Notes under the pieces: model-generated
Database searches by the model: none
The model's input: only the letters and a program-made list of their open reading frames with translations
Told to the model about the DNA's origin: nothing
Position numbers and translations under genes: made by a program
Virus record (IMG/VR): IMGVR_UViG_3300046096_000342
Location: 1-41,994 of that record
Direction: 5' to 3' (one strand)
DNA: 41,994 nt
Source of the DNA: a virus
Shown: positions 27,424 through 36,208 of the stretch, in pieces
Position numbering within the stretch: position 1 is the stretch's first letter
Layout of the letters: each line of letters starts with the position of its first letter

Positions 27424-27906
27424 ATGGCCGCAGCTAAGAAAGAAGTCGACTGGAAAGTCGTAGAGCGAGAGTACCGAGCAGGGGTTAAGACCATGCGCAA
27501 GCTGGCAGACGAGCATGGCATCAGTCACGCAGCAGTCGGCAAGCGCGCCAAGCGGGATGGCTGGACGAGAACTGCAGTGCTCGCAACCCCAGAAAAGTCA
27601 GCGGTAGTGCTCACCCCATTAGATGAGATGAGCTCCGATGGGTTTTTGTATGTCATCTACCTTGATTCCGGCAGTGAGCGCTTCTACAAGATTGGAATGT
27701 CCAAGCGATTTGGATCAAGGCTTGAGCAGCATCAATGCGCCTCGCCTTTCGACATTTGTGTGGCTATCTGCTACTTCACCGGCAATATGCGCAATGAAGA
27801 GCGTGCTCTGCATCAGAGATTTGCAGCCCAGAATGTTCGGGGCGAGTGGTTTCGGTTGAGTGACGACGATCTGGCTGAGATCGCCTTGAGGGCGAAACTG
27901 GTATGA
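27424..27906 (+). CDS. TerS-HTH / GIY-YIG (MUG113-T5orf172) fusion nuclease
   Basis: 160 residues from ATG 27424 (ribosome site AAGGAGAT). Residues 9-49 (VDWKVVEREYRAGVKTMRKL, AKRDGWTR) are closely similar to residues 8-48 of the TerS gene directly after it (IDWKPVEKDYRAGIRPLRDI, AKRDGWTR). The rest is a MUG113/T5orf172 GIY-YIG nuclease: FLYVIYLDSG, FYKIGMSKRFGSRLEQH, NEERALHQRF and GEWFRLSDDDL. It looks like a selfish endonuclease that captured a duplicate of the TerS DNA-binding head and now targets the packaging region. Confidence 0.85.
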   Translation: MAAAKKEVDWKVVEREYRAGVKTMRKLADEHGISHAAVGKRAKRDGWTRTAVLATPEKSAVVLTPLDEMSSDGFLYVIYLDSGSERFYKIGMSKRFGSRLEQHQCASPFDICVAICYFTGNMRNEERALHQRFAAQNVRGEWFRLSDDDLAEIALRAKLV

Positions 27907-28529
27907 GCGAGACCGCCGCAATCGACTGGAAGCCGGTAGAGAAGGATTACCGCGCAGGCATACGACCACTGCGTGACATCGCCAAAGACAACGGCATCTC
28001 CGAAGGCGCTATTCGGAAGCGCGCCAAAAGGGATGGATGGACGCGAGACCTCACTGACCGCATTAGGTCAAAGGCCGTAGAGAAGGTACGCAAAGCAGAG
28101 GTACGCAGCGCTGGTACGCAAAAAAACGTACTTAGCACGGCTACCGAGAAACAGGTGGTGGATGCCAACTCTGACATCCTCGCAAGCGCTGACCTGATCA
28201 ACCGCAAGGATGTTCTGCTGGCGCTGGATGTGTCCCGCTCGCAGCTGGAAGAGGTTGCATCGCTCTGTGATCCACTGTTCAGGGGTGACCTGGATCGACT
28301 AGGTGATTTGATGGACCAGTCAACTCCTGGAAAGCCTGATCGAGCTGCAGAGATGTATCGCTACATCATCAGCCTTGCTGGCCGCATCAAGATGGGAAAG
28401 GATGTTGCTGCCACGCACGGTGTTTACATCCCGATGCAGCGCAAGATCCTCAAGCTCGATGAAGAGGGCGACCGCAACCAGTCCAACCTGGATGCGTTGC
28501 TGGCCAAGATCAACGCGGCAGCCGACTGA
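27903..28529 (+). CDS. terS: Terminase small subunit
   Basis: 208 residues. An N-terminal HTH (LRDIAKDNGISEGAIRKRAK, residues about 27-46) precedes a helical oligomerisation region and a charged C-terminal tail. The family recognises the packaging start site and stimulates TerL. It overlaps the upstream gene by four bases and the TerL start by one base. Recognition rests on the HTH pattern and position. Confidence 0.85.
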   Translation: MSETAAIDWKPVEKDYRAGIRPLRDIAKDNGISEGAIRKRAKRDGWTRDLTDRIRSKAVEKVRKAEVRSAGTQKNVLSTATEKQVVDANSDILASADLINRKDVLLALDVSRSQLEEVASLCDPLFRGDLDRLGDLMDQSTPGKPDRAAEMYRYIISLAGRIKMGKDVAATHGVYIPMQRKILKLDEEGDRNQSNLDALLAKINAAAD

Positions 28530-30052
28530 TGGCAATGACCGACGAGGATCGCGAGCTGGCCCTGCGCAGGGTTCGCGACAACCTGGAGGTGCATGCGTCG
28601 TTCTGCGCAAAGATCAAAGACAAGGGTGGGCGCATTGTGCCGTTCACCTTCAACAAGGCGCAGCGCTATGTGCACGCCTTGCTGGAGCAACAGAAAGCCC
28701 AGACGGGCAAGGTTCGGGCGCTGATCCTCAAGGGTCGGCAGCAGGGCATATCGACTTACGTGGGCGAGCGCTACTACCACCAGGTGTCGACCCGGGGCAA
28801 GAGTGCGTTCATCGTGGCGCATGAAGACAAGGCCACGTCCAATCTCTATGAGATGGTGAAGCGCTACCAGGATAACAATCCTTTGGCGCCGAGCACACGG
28901 GCATCGAATGCCAAGGAGCTGCTGTTTGCAGCCCTGGACTGTGGCTACAAGCTTGCCACCGCGGGCACAAAGGATGTGGGCCGAGGAAACACGGCGCAAC
29001 TTCTGCACGCATCCGAGTTCGGCTTTTGGTCCAACGCCCAAAGCCACTTGGCTGGATTGGGCAACACGATTGCCGAGATGGATGGCACAGAGATCATTCT
29101 GGAGTCCACGGCCAACGGTATTGGAAATGCGTTTCACTTGATGTGGTCGGCGGCCGAGGCTGGGATGAGTGAGTACATCGCGATTTTTGTGCCATGGTTT
29201 TGGCAAGAAGAGTACCGCGCAGAGGTCAAGCCAGACTTTCAGTTGTCCCATGAGGACCGGGAGTATCAAGCGGCCTATGGATTGGATCTGCACCAGATGC
29301 AGTGGCGGGCCAACAAGATTTCAACCTACGGTGTCGGCTTTGAGTGGTTGTTCTCACAGGAGTACCCGGGCACTGCCTCGGAAGCCTTCCAGACAAGCAC
29401 TCAGAACCCACTGATCAGCCCGGCACATGTGATGGCTGCGGTGAATAGTTTGTACCGCGATGAGGGTGCGCCGCTAATCATTGGCTGTGACCCGGCGGGT
29501 GACGGCGTGAACGATGCCGACCGCACGGCGATTGCCTTCCGCAGGGGCCGCATGGTCTTCCGGTTGGAGTATCACCAGGGCCTGACCACGATGCAGATCG
29601 CGGGCAAGCTGGCTGAGTACAACCGGGACATGCAGCCCGACATGATTTTTGTAGACAAGGGCGGCCTTGGTGCTGGTGTGTATGACCGCCTGGTGGAGCT
29701 TGGGATTACGGTGATCGGCGTGAATAGCGCCACGATGGCCACTGACTCCGAGCGCTTTGAGAACAAGCGGGCTGAGATGTGGTGGAACATGCGCGACTGG
29801 TTCATCAATGGACCAAACCGTATTCCCAACAACCCGGCACTGATCTCTGACCTGACGGCTCCTCAGCCCAAGGTGAGCTCCAACGGCCGCAAGTTGCTGG
29901 AGAAGAAGGACGACATGAAGAAGCGCCAGGTGCGCAGCCCGGATGGTGGTGATGCAGTGGCACTGACCTTTGCAGATCCTGTAAGCCATCGGGTGCATGT
30001 GATGGGGTACCAGGCGCCCAACAGGCCTGCGACGACATCGGCCGGATATTAA
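28529..30052 (+). CDS. terL: Terminase large subunit
   Basis: 507 residues. The N-terminal ATPase has Walker A KGRQQGIST near residue 69 and a Walker-B-like QLLHASEFGFW. The C-terminal RNase H-like nuclease shows IIGCDPAGDG, MIFVDKGGLGAGVYD and SPDGGDAVAL, carrying the three conserved Asp. It pumps DNA into the capsid and cuts it. The length is usual. Confidence 0.95.
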   Translation: MAMTDEDRELALRRVRDNLEVHASFCAKIKDKGGRIVPFTFNKAQRYVHALLEQQKAQTGKVRALILKGRQQGISTYVGERYYHQVSTRGKSAFIVAHEDKATSNLYEMVKRYQDNNPLAPSTRASNAKELLFAALDCGYKLATAGTKDVGRGNTAQLLHASEFGFWSNAQSHLAGLGNTIAEMDGTEIILESTANGIGNAFHLMWSAAEAGMSEYIAIFVPWFWQEEYRAEVKPDFQLSHEDREYQAAYGLDLHQMQWRANKISTYGVGFEWLFSQEYPGTASEAFQTSTQNPLISPAHVMAAVNSLYRDEGAPLIIGCDPAGDGVNDADRTAIAFRRGRMVFRLEYHQGLTTMQIAGKLAEYNRDMQPDMIFVDKGGLGAGVYDRLVELGITVIGVNSATMATDSERFENKRAEMWWNMRDWFINGPNRIPNNPALISDLTAPQPKVSSNGRKLLEKKDDMKKRQVRSPDGGDAVALTFADPVSHRVHVMGYQAPNRPATTSAGY

Positions 30053-30058
30053 CGAAAT

Positions 30059-30073
30059 GTGCACTCAGTGCAC
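30059..30073. repeat. GTGCAC palindrome copy 9
   Basis: Perfect with symmetric T/A flanks, in the 41-base gap between TerL and the next gene. Confidence 0.9.
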
Positions 30074-30093
30074 ACTTTCCCACAAGGACCAAC

Positions 30094-30390
30094 ATGAACG
30101 ATACAAGCTACGAAGCCGCATGGGCTGACGAAGAAAAAGCTGTTGCCCCGGCTGAGAAGCCCATGGGTAAGCAAGAAGAAAAACCTGGTGCTTCCGCGCC
30201 AGCTCCAGCAGTGGCTGAGGCTGCAGCGGCTTCCAATGCTGCGCCTGCTGGGGGGCCGCCCCTGGTTGCCGTTGTGGCTGCCGTGGAGCCCATGAGCGGA
30301 CCCGAGGCCAAGGCCAAGCACGAGGCTGCCATGGCGAGTGACGCCGAGGAGTTCCAGAAGGCTTTTGCCGAAACGCCTGACGTCAAGTAA
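30094..30390 (+). CDS. Ala/Pro/Glu-rich small protein
   Basis: 98 residues of low complexity (AVAPAEKPMGKQEEKPGASA style, then PAPAVAEAAAASNAAPAGG), probably disordered with short helical ends. It lies between TerL and portal, preceded by a perfect palindrome copy at 30059-30073. It may be a virion linker or a portal accessory. Function unknown. Confidence 0.6.
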   Translation: MNDTSYEAAWADEEKAVAPAEKPMGKQEEKPGASAPAPAVAEAAAASNAAPAGGPPLVAVVAAVEPMSGPEAKAKHEAAMASDAEEFQKAFAETPDVK

Positions 30391-32606
30391 TGAGCGAAGA
30401 ACTTCAGTACGCGCTGGCCGCCAAAGAGGCATTTTTAAACGACGGGGATACTGCCGTCTTGGCTGCCCTGGGCCCGCGCTTGCTGATTGAGTTTGCAGAG
30501 GCGCAAGAGGCTAGGCGTACGACCGAAGAGCGTTGGCTCAAGGATTTACGCCAGTTCAAGGGGCAGTACGACCCCGAGGTGCTTGAACTGATCGGGCCCA
30601 AGCGCTCGCGTGCATTCGTGCGCAAGACCCGCGTGAAGGTGAAGACGGCCAACAGCCGTGTGCAGGATCTGCTATTCCCCGCGGGCAGTGATAAAAACTG
30701 GGACGTGGACAGCACCGCGATCCCGAGCGTGTCGCCTGAGCTGCGTGCACAGGTGCTGCAGATGTTGCGCCAGGTGGCCCAGCAGCAGAAGATTTCCCTG
30801 ACGCAGGAGATGGTCGACAAGGCCGTTGCAGAGCACTGCAAGCAGGCATCCAAGGGCATGGCCACGGCTATCGAGGACCAGCTCTCCGAGGTCCGCTACA
30901 AAGAGATTTGCAAGCAGGTGATCCACTCGGGTCATCTGTATGGCACTGGTGTGCTCAAGGGCCCGCTGGTGGAGCGCCGGGTGCGTTCGCGCTTTGTGCT
31001 CGAGGGTGGCAAGTGGTGCGAGAAGAGCGAGGCCTATGTGGTCCCGTTCATCGACTACGTGCCGCTGTGGCGCCTGTACCCCGACATGGGTGCGGAGACG
31101 GTCGCCAAGTGCCGCTACATCTACGAGCGCCATCAGATGATGCACTCGGATCTGGCTGAGCTGGCCGAGCGCAAGTCTTTCCGTCGCGACATCATCATCA
31201 GCTACTTGAAGTCTCACCCGCGCGGCGAGCTCAACATCAAGCTGGTTGACAACGAGCTCAAGATCATTGGCGATCGCTCTGAGAAGCAGGGCAGCGTTGA
31301 TGGCAAATACGAGGTGCTGGAGCGCTGGGGTTGGCTGACTGGCACGGATCTGAAAGAGGCAGGCCTGGAGGTTCCAGAAGACCGCATGCACGAGAGCTTC
31401 TTCAGCAACGTGTGGCTATTGCCCAATGGCGAGGTGATCAAGGCCGTACTGCAGCCCATCAACGGTGTGACCTGGCCGTACCACTTCTACTACTTCGACA
31501 AGGACGAGACATCGATCTTTGGCGAGGGCTTGTCTAGCGTGATGCGCGATGACCAGACCATGCTGAACGCGGCAACCCGCCTGATGCTGGACAATGGCGC
31601 AATCACATCAGGTGCGATGCTCGAGGTGTCTCAAGGCTTGCTGTCGACCATGGAGTCGGGCGAGATTGAACCCTGGAAGATTTTTAAGCGCAACGACAAG
31701 AGCCCAGGCACACCGGCGGTGCGGGCCATTGAGATTCCATCCAAGTTGGCCGAGCTGTCCGGCCTGGCCGATCGCTTCGAGAACAACGCCGATGAGGTGA
31801 GTGCGATACCGCGCTACATGACTGGCGAGAACGTGAGCCAGGGTGCTGCAGGTACCGCGGCCGGCATGTCGATGCTGATGGGTGCAAGCAACATCATGAT
31901 CAAGGATTTGATCAGCAGCTGGGATGAGGGCATCACGGTGCCATTCATCAAGGCGATGTATCGCTGGAACATGCAGTTCAATCCGGACCCCAAGATCAAG
32001 GGCGACTTTGATGTCAAGGCCCGGGGGTCTTCGAGCCTGGTGGCGCGTGAAGTGCGTGCACAGCAGCTCGATATGTTCAGCCAGGCTGTGGCCAATCCGA
32101 TGGACGCTCCATTCATCAAGCGTGACAAGTTGCTGCGCCAGCGGGCTGAGGCCCACGAGCTCTCCGACATTGTGAAGACCGAGGAAGAAGTCCTGGCCGA
32201 GCAAAACACCGAGGCTACCCAAATGCAGCAGCAGATGGCGATGCAGATGGCCCAGGCCCAGGTACAGGAGCTGATGCAGAAGGTGGCCCTACTGACAGCC
32301 CAGGCTGCCAAGGCTATGGCCGAGGTGGAGCTGGTCCAGGCTAAGGCTATTGAGTCCAAGGTGGGTGCTGTGTACAGCGCACTCCAGGCAGGCGGGACTG
32401 TGACCCAGAGCCCCTACATTGCCCCAGCTGGCGACGAGATCCTGCGCAGCGCTGGCTGGACGGATAAGACGCCTGACCCGAGCATCGCCCAGCTGGGTGG
32501 TCCACCGGTTCAGGATGGTGGGATGCAGATGCCCGAGCAGATTCAACCCATGCAGACGCCTGGCCAAGGGATGCAGGCTGGCATTGAGACGGCAGAGATT
32601 GAATGA
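30390..32606 (+). CDS. Portal protein
   Basis: 738 residues, typical of large portals in short-tailed phages with N4-type capsids. The N-terminal region (RTTEERWLKDLRQFKGQYDP), the central wing/stem (YVPLWRLYPDMGAETVAKCR; HFYYFDKDETSIFGEGLSS; DDQTMLNAATRLMLDNGAI) and a Gln/Met-rich C-terminal barrel region (TQMQQQMAMQMAQAQVQELM) are all present. It forms the dodecameric DNA gate at one capsid vertex. Start TAATG overlaps the previous stop. Confidence 0.93.
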   Translation: MSEELQYALAAKEAFLNDGDTAVLAALGPRLLIEFAEAQEARRTTEERWLKDLRQFKGQYDPEVLELIGPKRSRAFVRKTRVKVKTANSRVQDLLFPAGSDKNWDVDSTAIPSVSPELRAQVLQMLRQVAQQQKISLTQEMVDKAVAEHCKQASKGMATAIEDQLSEVRYKEICKQVIHSGHLYGTGVLKGPLVERRVRSRFVLEGGKWCEKSEAYVVPFIDYVPLWRLYPDMGAETVAKCRYIYERHQMMHSDLAELAERKSFRRDIIISYLKSHPRGELNIKLVDNELKIIGDRSEKQGSVDGKYEVLERWGWLTGTDLKEAGLEVPEDRMHESFFSNVWLLPNGEVIKAVLQPINGVTWPYHFYYFDKDETSIFGEGLSSVMRDDQTMLNAATRLMLDNGAITSGAMLEVSQGLLSTMESGEIEPWKIFKRNDKSPGTPAVRAIEIPSKLAELSGLADRFENNADEVSAIPRYMTGENVSQGAAGTAAGMSMLMGASNIMIKDLISSWDEGITVPFIKAMYRWNMQFNPDPKIKGDFDVKARGSSSLVAREVRAQQLDMFSQAVANPMDAPFIKRDKLLRQRAEAHELSDIVKTEEEVLAEQNTEATQMQQQMAMQMAQAQVQELMQKVALLTAQAAKAMAEVELVQAKAIESKVGAVYSALQAGGTVTQSPYIAPAGDEILRSAGWTDKTPDPSIAQLGGPPVQDGGMQMPEQIQPMQTPGQGMQAGIETAEIE

Positions 32607-32854
32607 TAAGACCCGACCTTAGCAGCATCGTGCACGCCGAGCTGGTAGGCGCAACCGAGGTGGTGCGCGCCTATTCAGAGTCTGATGGCTCCAAGGCCAT
32701 GGTGAAGATGCTAGACGCCCTGGCCCAGGGTTACGCGATGGACATCGTGGATTGCACCGTGAACGAACTGGTGCACCTTCAAAGCTGCATCAAGCAGATC
32801 TATGCACTTCGTGCAGTGATCAGCAACGAGACTCAGAACATACCCAAGATCTGA
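32603..32854 (+). CDS. Small helical protein after portal
   Basis: 83 residues (IRPDLSSIVHAELVGATEVV; LVHLQSCIKQIYALRAVIS). It starts inside the portal stop. It is probably a head-assembly accessory, but nothing specific can be read. Confidence 0.65.
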   Translation: MIRPDLSSIVHAELVGATEVVRAYSESDGSKAMVKMLDALAQGYAMDIVDCTVNELVHLQSCIKQIYALRAVISNETQNIPKI

Positions 32855-32883
32855 GAAAAGATTCTTAGCCCCAGGCAACAACG

Positions 32884-32906
32884 AGCCCCTTCATTGGGGC
32901 TTTTTT
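32884..32906 (+). terminator. Rightward rho-independent terminator
   Basis: AGCCCC-TTCATT-GGGGCT plus TTTTT. It lies between portal and scaffold genes. Confidence 0.85.
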
Positions 32907-32964
32907 ACGTCTGGACAGTTAGGCCGGTATCACCGGCAGTACGCCAGTGAAAAGGAAAACCACC

Positions 32965-33942
32965 ATGGCAATGAAGACCCCAGAACAGGCAAAGATGGAT
33001 GCAGATGAGTTTGCAGCCGGATATGCCGAAGACCAACCCAAGACGGCGGAGATGTCTGAGGACGAGGCTTTTGGCCTTGCTCCTGAAGCGCCTGCAGCAC
33101 CTGAGCCTGCTGTTGCAGAGGCTGCCGCTGAGCCCGTGGCTGAAGCCATGCCGCCCGAGGCGCCTGCCGTAGCGGATGCTGAGAGCGCCTCTGCGGGTGG
33201 TGCAGCTGTCGATGAAGCGCCTGGCGAGGACATGCCTACCGATCCAGCCGAGCTGCAGCGCATGAAGTCCTGGGAGGGCCGCCTGCGGGCGCGTGAGGCT
33301 GAGCTCAAGGCGATGGAAGCCTCTATGAAAGGTGGCGCCACAGAAGCCGCTGCCGAGGGCGAGACACCCGCCATGGAAGCTGCTGAGCCTGCCTCTGCCG
33401 AGAAGATTGAAAACGTGGCTGAGCAAGTGCAGTCCGGTGACCTGACGATGGAGCAGGCCATGAAGGTATTGGCCAGCGACTTTGGCGAAGACTTCACCAA
33501 GATGCTGGACGTGTTGATCACGGCCAAGGCCTCCGAGATTGCAGGCAAGACGGCCGACGAGAAGGTGTCTGGTGTCAGCAGCAAGCTCGATAGCGTGGTG
33601 GAGGACATGACCAAGGACCGCCTCGATACGCACTTCGAGTCCATCGAAGACGCGCACCCTGATTTCCGTGAAATTGGCGCGAGCCAGGAGTTCCGGGACT
33701 GGGTGGAAGGCATGCCGGCCACGGAAAAAGAGATGGCTATCAACACCATCAACGGTGGTCGCTCGCGCGCCATCACCAAGCTGCTCACCAGCTACAAGGA
33801 CTCGATGAAGGCGCCCGCACAGGATACGCCAGACGAGAGCGCCATGGACGCAGCTGAAGGTGTGCGTGGCAAAAGCTCTTTGAAGCTTCCTGACCCGGTC
33901 GCCAAAGGCGAAGGCTACGAAGAGGCCTGGAGCCAGTTCTGA
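32965..33942 (+). CDS. Capsid scaffold protein
   Basis: 325 residues from ATG 32965 (ribosome site AAAGGAAA). An acidic Ala/Glu/Pro-rich first half is followed by charged helices with coiled-coil character (MKSWEGRLRAREAELKAME) and a folded C-terminal part (HFESIEDAHPDFREIGASQE, YEEAWSQF). Composition and location just before the capsid gene identify it as the internal scaffold. The stop forms part of the structured leader that follows. Confidence 0.8.
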   Translation: MAMKTPEQAKMDADEFAAGYAEDQPKTAEMSEDEAFGLAPEAPAAPEPAVAEAAAEPVAEAMPPEAPAVADAESASAGGAAVDEAPGEDMPTDPAELQRMKSWEGRLRAREAELKAMEASMKGGATEAAAEGETPAMEAAEPASAEKIENVAEQVQSGDLTMEQAMKVLASDFGEDFTKMLDVLITAKASEIAGKTADEKVSGVSSKLDSVVEDMTKDRLDTHFESIEDAHPDFREIGASQEFRDWVEGMPATEKEMAINTINGGRSRAITKLLTSYKDSMKAPAQDTPDESAMDAAEGVRGKSSLKLPDPVAKGEGYEEAWSQF

Positions 33943-34179
33943 TGATTTAGGTCGCAAGACCAAACCCTTGACGGTTGGTTACCTGTCCGCCTTGCCTAGT
34001 GGGCGTCATCACTGGGCAACTTTGAGCACGACACCAGTCGCGCTGGCCAGGCATCGGGATAAGTCGCAAGACTCCCCAGAAGGATGTCGTCGGCCTGCAT
34101 ACGGCAATCGCGTCATTCGCTCTTTTTGATTTGTCCCGCAAGGGGCTTTGTATTTCTCAATCCATCAAAAGGAAACAAC
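33943..34179 (+). ncRNA. Structured leader of the major capsid gene
   Basis: 237 bases with multiple stems: GGTC-GCAA-GACC (33950-33961), TTGCCTAGTG/CACTGGGCAA (33992-34019, ten pairs), ACGACA/TGTCGT (34028-34090) enclosing CCAG..CTGG (34034-34046) and AGTC-GCAA-GACT (34062-34073), then GTCCC-GCAA-GGGGC (34133-34146). The exact 10-mer GTCGCAAGAC occurs in two of the stems and three loops are GNRA (GCAA). This density suggests a folded RNA, perhaps boosting stability or translation of the most abundant protein. Confidence 0.55.
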
Positions 34180-35163
34180 ATGGCAACAGTAGCTTACGGC
34201 GATATATCGCCACGCACAGCCGCGTATGCAGAAAAAGAACTTCTGAAGCGCGGTATCCCTTATCTGGTTCTGGAGAAGTTTGGTCAAGCCAAGAGCTTGC
34301 CAAGCAACTCTACCAAGGTAGAAAAATTCCGCCGCTACAACGCGCTGTCTAACACCCCAGTGACTATCACTGAAGGTATTACGCCAGCATCGCAAGCATT
34401 GACAGTGACTGACGTCACCGCCACCTTGCAGCAGTACGGCGGCCTGGTTCAGGTCTCTGACATCATCTTGGACACCCATGAAGATGCTACCCTGAACGAA
34501 GCGATCAACCTGCTGGGCGAGCAAGCCGCGCAGATGATCGAGAAGATGCGTTTCGGCATCGTCAAGGCCGGCACCAACGTGCTTTACGCCAACGGCGCTG
34601 CACGCAATGCGGTCAATACCGTGATCTCCACGGCCAATCAGCGTAAAGCTGTTCGTGCACTGAAGCGTCAGAACGCGCGCCCGATCACATCGATCGTTCG
34701 CTCCACTGCTGCTTACGGCACCGACAACGTGGCGCCTGGCTTTGTGGGTCTGTGCCACCCCGATATGGAAGGCGATATCCGCCTGATGACGGGCTTCACG
34801 CCTGCTGAAGACTACGGCTCAATCTCCCCATGGGAGAACGAGTTGGGCAAGGTGGACGATGTGCGCTACGTGACCAGCACGATCTTTGAGCCATGGACCG
34901 ATGCAGGTGGCGCCAAGGGTGCGATGTTGTCTACGTCTGGCGTCAACGCCGACGTGTACCCCGTCATCTACCTGGGACGCGATGCCTACGGGATCATCGC
35001 CCTCAAGGGTCAGTACGCGGTCACGCCAATGGTGTCTAACGCCAAGCCTTCGGATTCCGATCCTTTGGCGCAGCGTGCGTCCGTGGCCTGGAAGGCGCTG
35101 CAAACCTGCGTGATCTTGAATGACGCATGGATGGCTCGCATGGAATGTGCCGCTACTGCCTAA
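34180..35163 (+). CDS. Major capsid protein, N4-gp56 family
   Basis: 327 residues from ATG 34180 (ribosome site AAAGGAAA). The N-terminal YGDISPRTAAYAEKELLKRG and YLVLEKFGQ, the FRRYNALSNTPVTITEG region, MIEKMRFGIVKAGTNVLYAN and VYPVIYLGRDAYGIIALKG match the N4 gp56-type HK97-fold capsid. It builds the icosahedral shell around the scaffold. The strong conservation makes this one of the surest calls. Confidence 0.95.
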   Translation: MATVAYGDISPRTAAYAEKELLKRGIPYLVLEKFGQAKSLPSNSTKVEKFRRYNALSNTPVTITEGITPASQALTVTDVTATLQQYGGLVQVSDIILDTHEDATLNEAINLLGEQAAQMIEKMRFGIVKAGTNVLYANGAARNAVNTVISTANQRKAVRALKRQNARPITSIVRSTAAYGTDNVAPGFVGLCHPDMEGDIRLMTGFTPAEDYGSISPWENELGKVDDVRYVTSTIFEPWTDAGGAKGAMLSTSGVNADVYPVIYLGRDAYGIIALKGQYAVTPMVSNAKPSDSDPLAQRASVAWKALQTCVILNDAWMARMECAATA

Positions 35164-35180
35164 CAGCGTTTAGCTGATTC

Positions 35181-35211
35181 AAAACAGCCACCCTAACCCG
35201 GTGGCTGTTTT
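35181..35211 (+). terminator. Rightward terminator after the capsid gene
   Basis: AAAACAGCCACC pairs with GGTGGCTGTTTT, a 12-base stem with a T-run, straight after the capsid gene. It may limit downstream expression relative to capsid. Confidence 0.85.
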
Positions 35212-35243
35212 GCTTTCCGAAACCATTTTCTTGAAAGAAAACC

Positions 35244-35762
35244 ATGTCAAAACTCTCTGACTTAACGAGCCAAGCTGTCATCGACTTGCTGGGTAATATG
35301 AACTACACCCGGGCCGCCTTGGCCATCGGCACTGTGAAGTCTGGCTTCAACACAACTAACGCAATCACCTACACAGTGAATGGCGTGCAGTACTCGTTGG
35401 CAGCCCAGACATCCACAGCGCTGACTGTGACCCACACCGACAACGGAAACGTCGTTGGTGGCGGCTACGTGCAGCCCGTGTTGACCACCGCCTATTACAC
35501 GCTTGGCGTGAATGCGGCCGGCACGATTTGCGTTGTGCAAGGTACCTACCTGGGTCAGGCGATGCCTTTGTCCCAGGCTGGAACCTCCTCTGTAGGTACG
35601 GGTGCTGTTCCTACAGCTCCTGATGGCTACACATCTTTTGGCGTGATCAAGGTCGCGCTGGCTGGCGCTGCCACCTTCACACCTAACACCACTTTGCTGG
35701 ATGCGGCCAACGTGACCGCAACCTACTTCAACATTGGTGTGTTCCCCGCCGGCCTGCTGTAA
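35244..35762 (+). CDS. Virion structural protein, unknown
   Basis: 172 residues of beta-rich, Gly/Thr-rich sequence (YTVNGVQYSLAAQTSTALTV; VGVNAAGTICVVQGTYLG-like repeats), typical of decoration or minor head proteins that follow capsid genes. No family recognised. Confidence 0.65.
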   Translation: MSKLSDLTSQAVIDLLGNMNYTRAALAIGTVKSGFNTTNAITYTVNGVQYSLAAQTSTALTVTHTDNGNVVGGGYVQPVLTTAYYTLGVNAAGTICVVQGTYLGQAMPLSQAGTSSVGTGAVPTAPDGYTSFGVIKVALAGAATFTPNTTLLDAANVTATYFNIGVFPAGLL

Positions 35763-35779
35763 AGCACGTCGCGCCTTGA

Positions 35780-35813
35780 GGCCCTGCGCAGAAATGCCCA
35801 GGGCCTTTTTTTC
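35780..35813 (+). terminator. Rightward rho-independent terminator
   Basis: AGGCCCTG and CAGGGCCT (8-base stem) followed by a run of T. It is the third terminator in the head gene cluster, consistent with an antitermination mechanism. Confidence 0.85.
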
Positions 35814-35839
35814 GTCTGCCATTTTTTACAGGTAACCCC

Positions 35840-36205
35840 ATGACAACCAAAAATGAAACCAAATCCCAGTCCCAGGTGACGACGCTGGATGACGCACCTA
35901 AGGTGACGATCCCAGTTGAAGTGACGATGCCTGGCAATGCCAACGGCAACCCAGACTTCAGCGGCAAGATGGAAGTGATCACCATTCACAGCAGCGACGG
36001 CGAGGCCGGGGGTGATGCGGTGTTTTTGGGCCACAACGGCTACGCCTACCAGATCCCGCGCGACAAGCCGTTCCCAGTTCCTGCCGAGGTAGCGCAGATC
36101 CTGCGTGACGCCAAGGTCTCTACCTACGTGACGGGTGAGGGCGGCGTGGTGACCGAGCGCCATCGTCCTCGCTATGCGTTCAGCTCCGAAGCCGTTGCGG
36201 CCTAA
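35840..36205 (+). CDS. Phage head-region protein, unknown
   Basis: 121 residues (TIPVEVTMPGNANGNPDFSG; AYQIPRDKPFPVPAEVAQIL). The pattern 'Y.IPR..P..VP..V...L.da' is typical of small head-completion or virion proteins in podovirus-like genomes. Function unknown. Confidence 0.7.
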   Translation: MTTKNETKSQSQVTTLDDAPKVTIPVEVTMPGNANGNPDFSGKMEVITIHSSDGEAGGDAVFLGHNGYAYQIPRDKPFPVPAEVAQILRDAKVSTYVTGEGGVVTERHRPRYAFSSEAVAA

Positions 36206-36208
36206 GCC

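Noticed and set aside
28424-29293. 289-residue minus-strand frame opposite terL
   Set aside because: Lies opposite the well-conserved TerL ATPase region and has no recognisable features.
32905-33963. 352-residue minus-strand frame opposite the scaffold gene
   Set aside because: Arises from the Ala/Glu-rich GC-biased scaffold codons and runs against all late genes; the scaffold is the real gene.
33937-33965. Hammerhead ribozyme core (CTGATGA next to a stem)
   Set aside because: The required GAAA after stem II is absent and the CTGATGA overlaps the scaffold stop codon.
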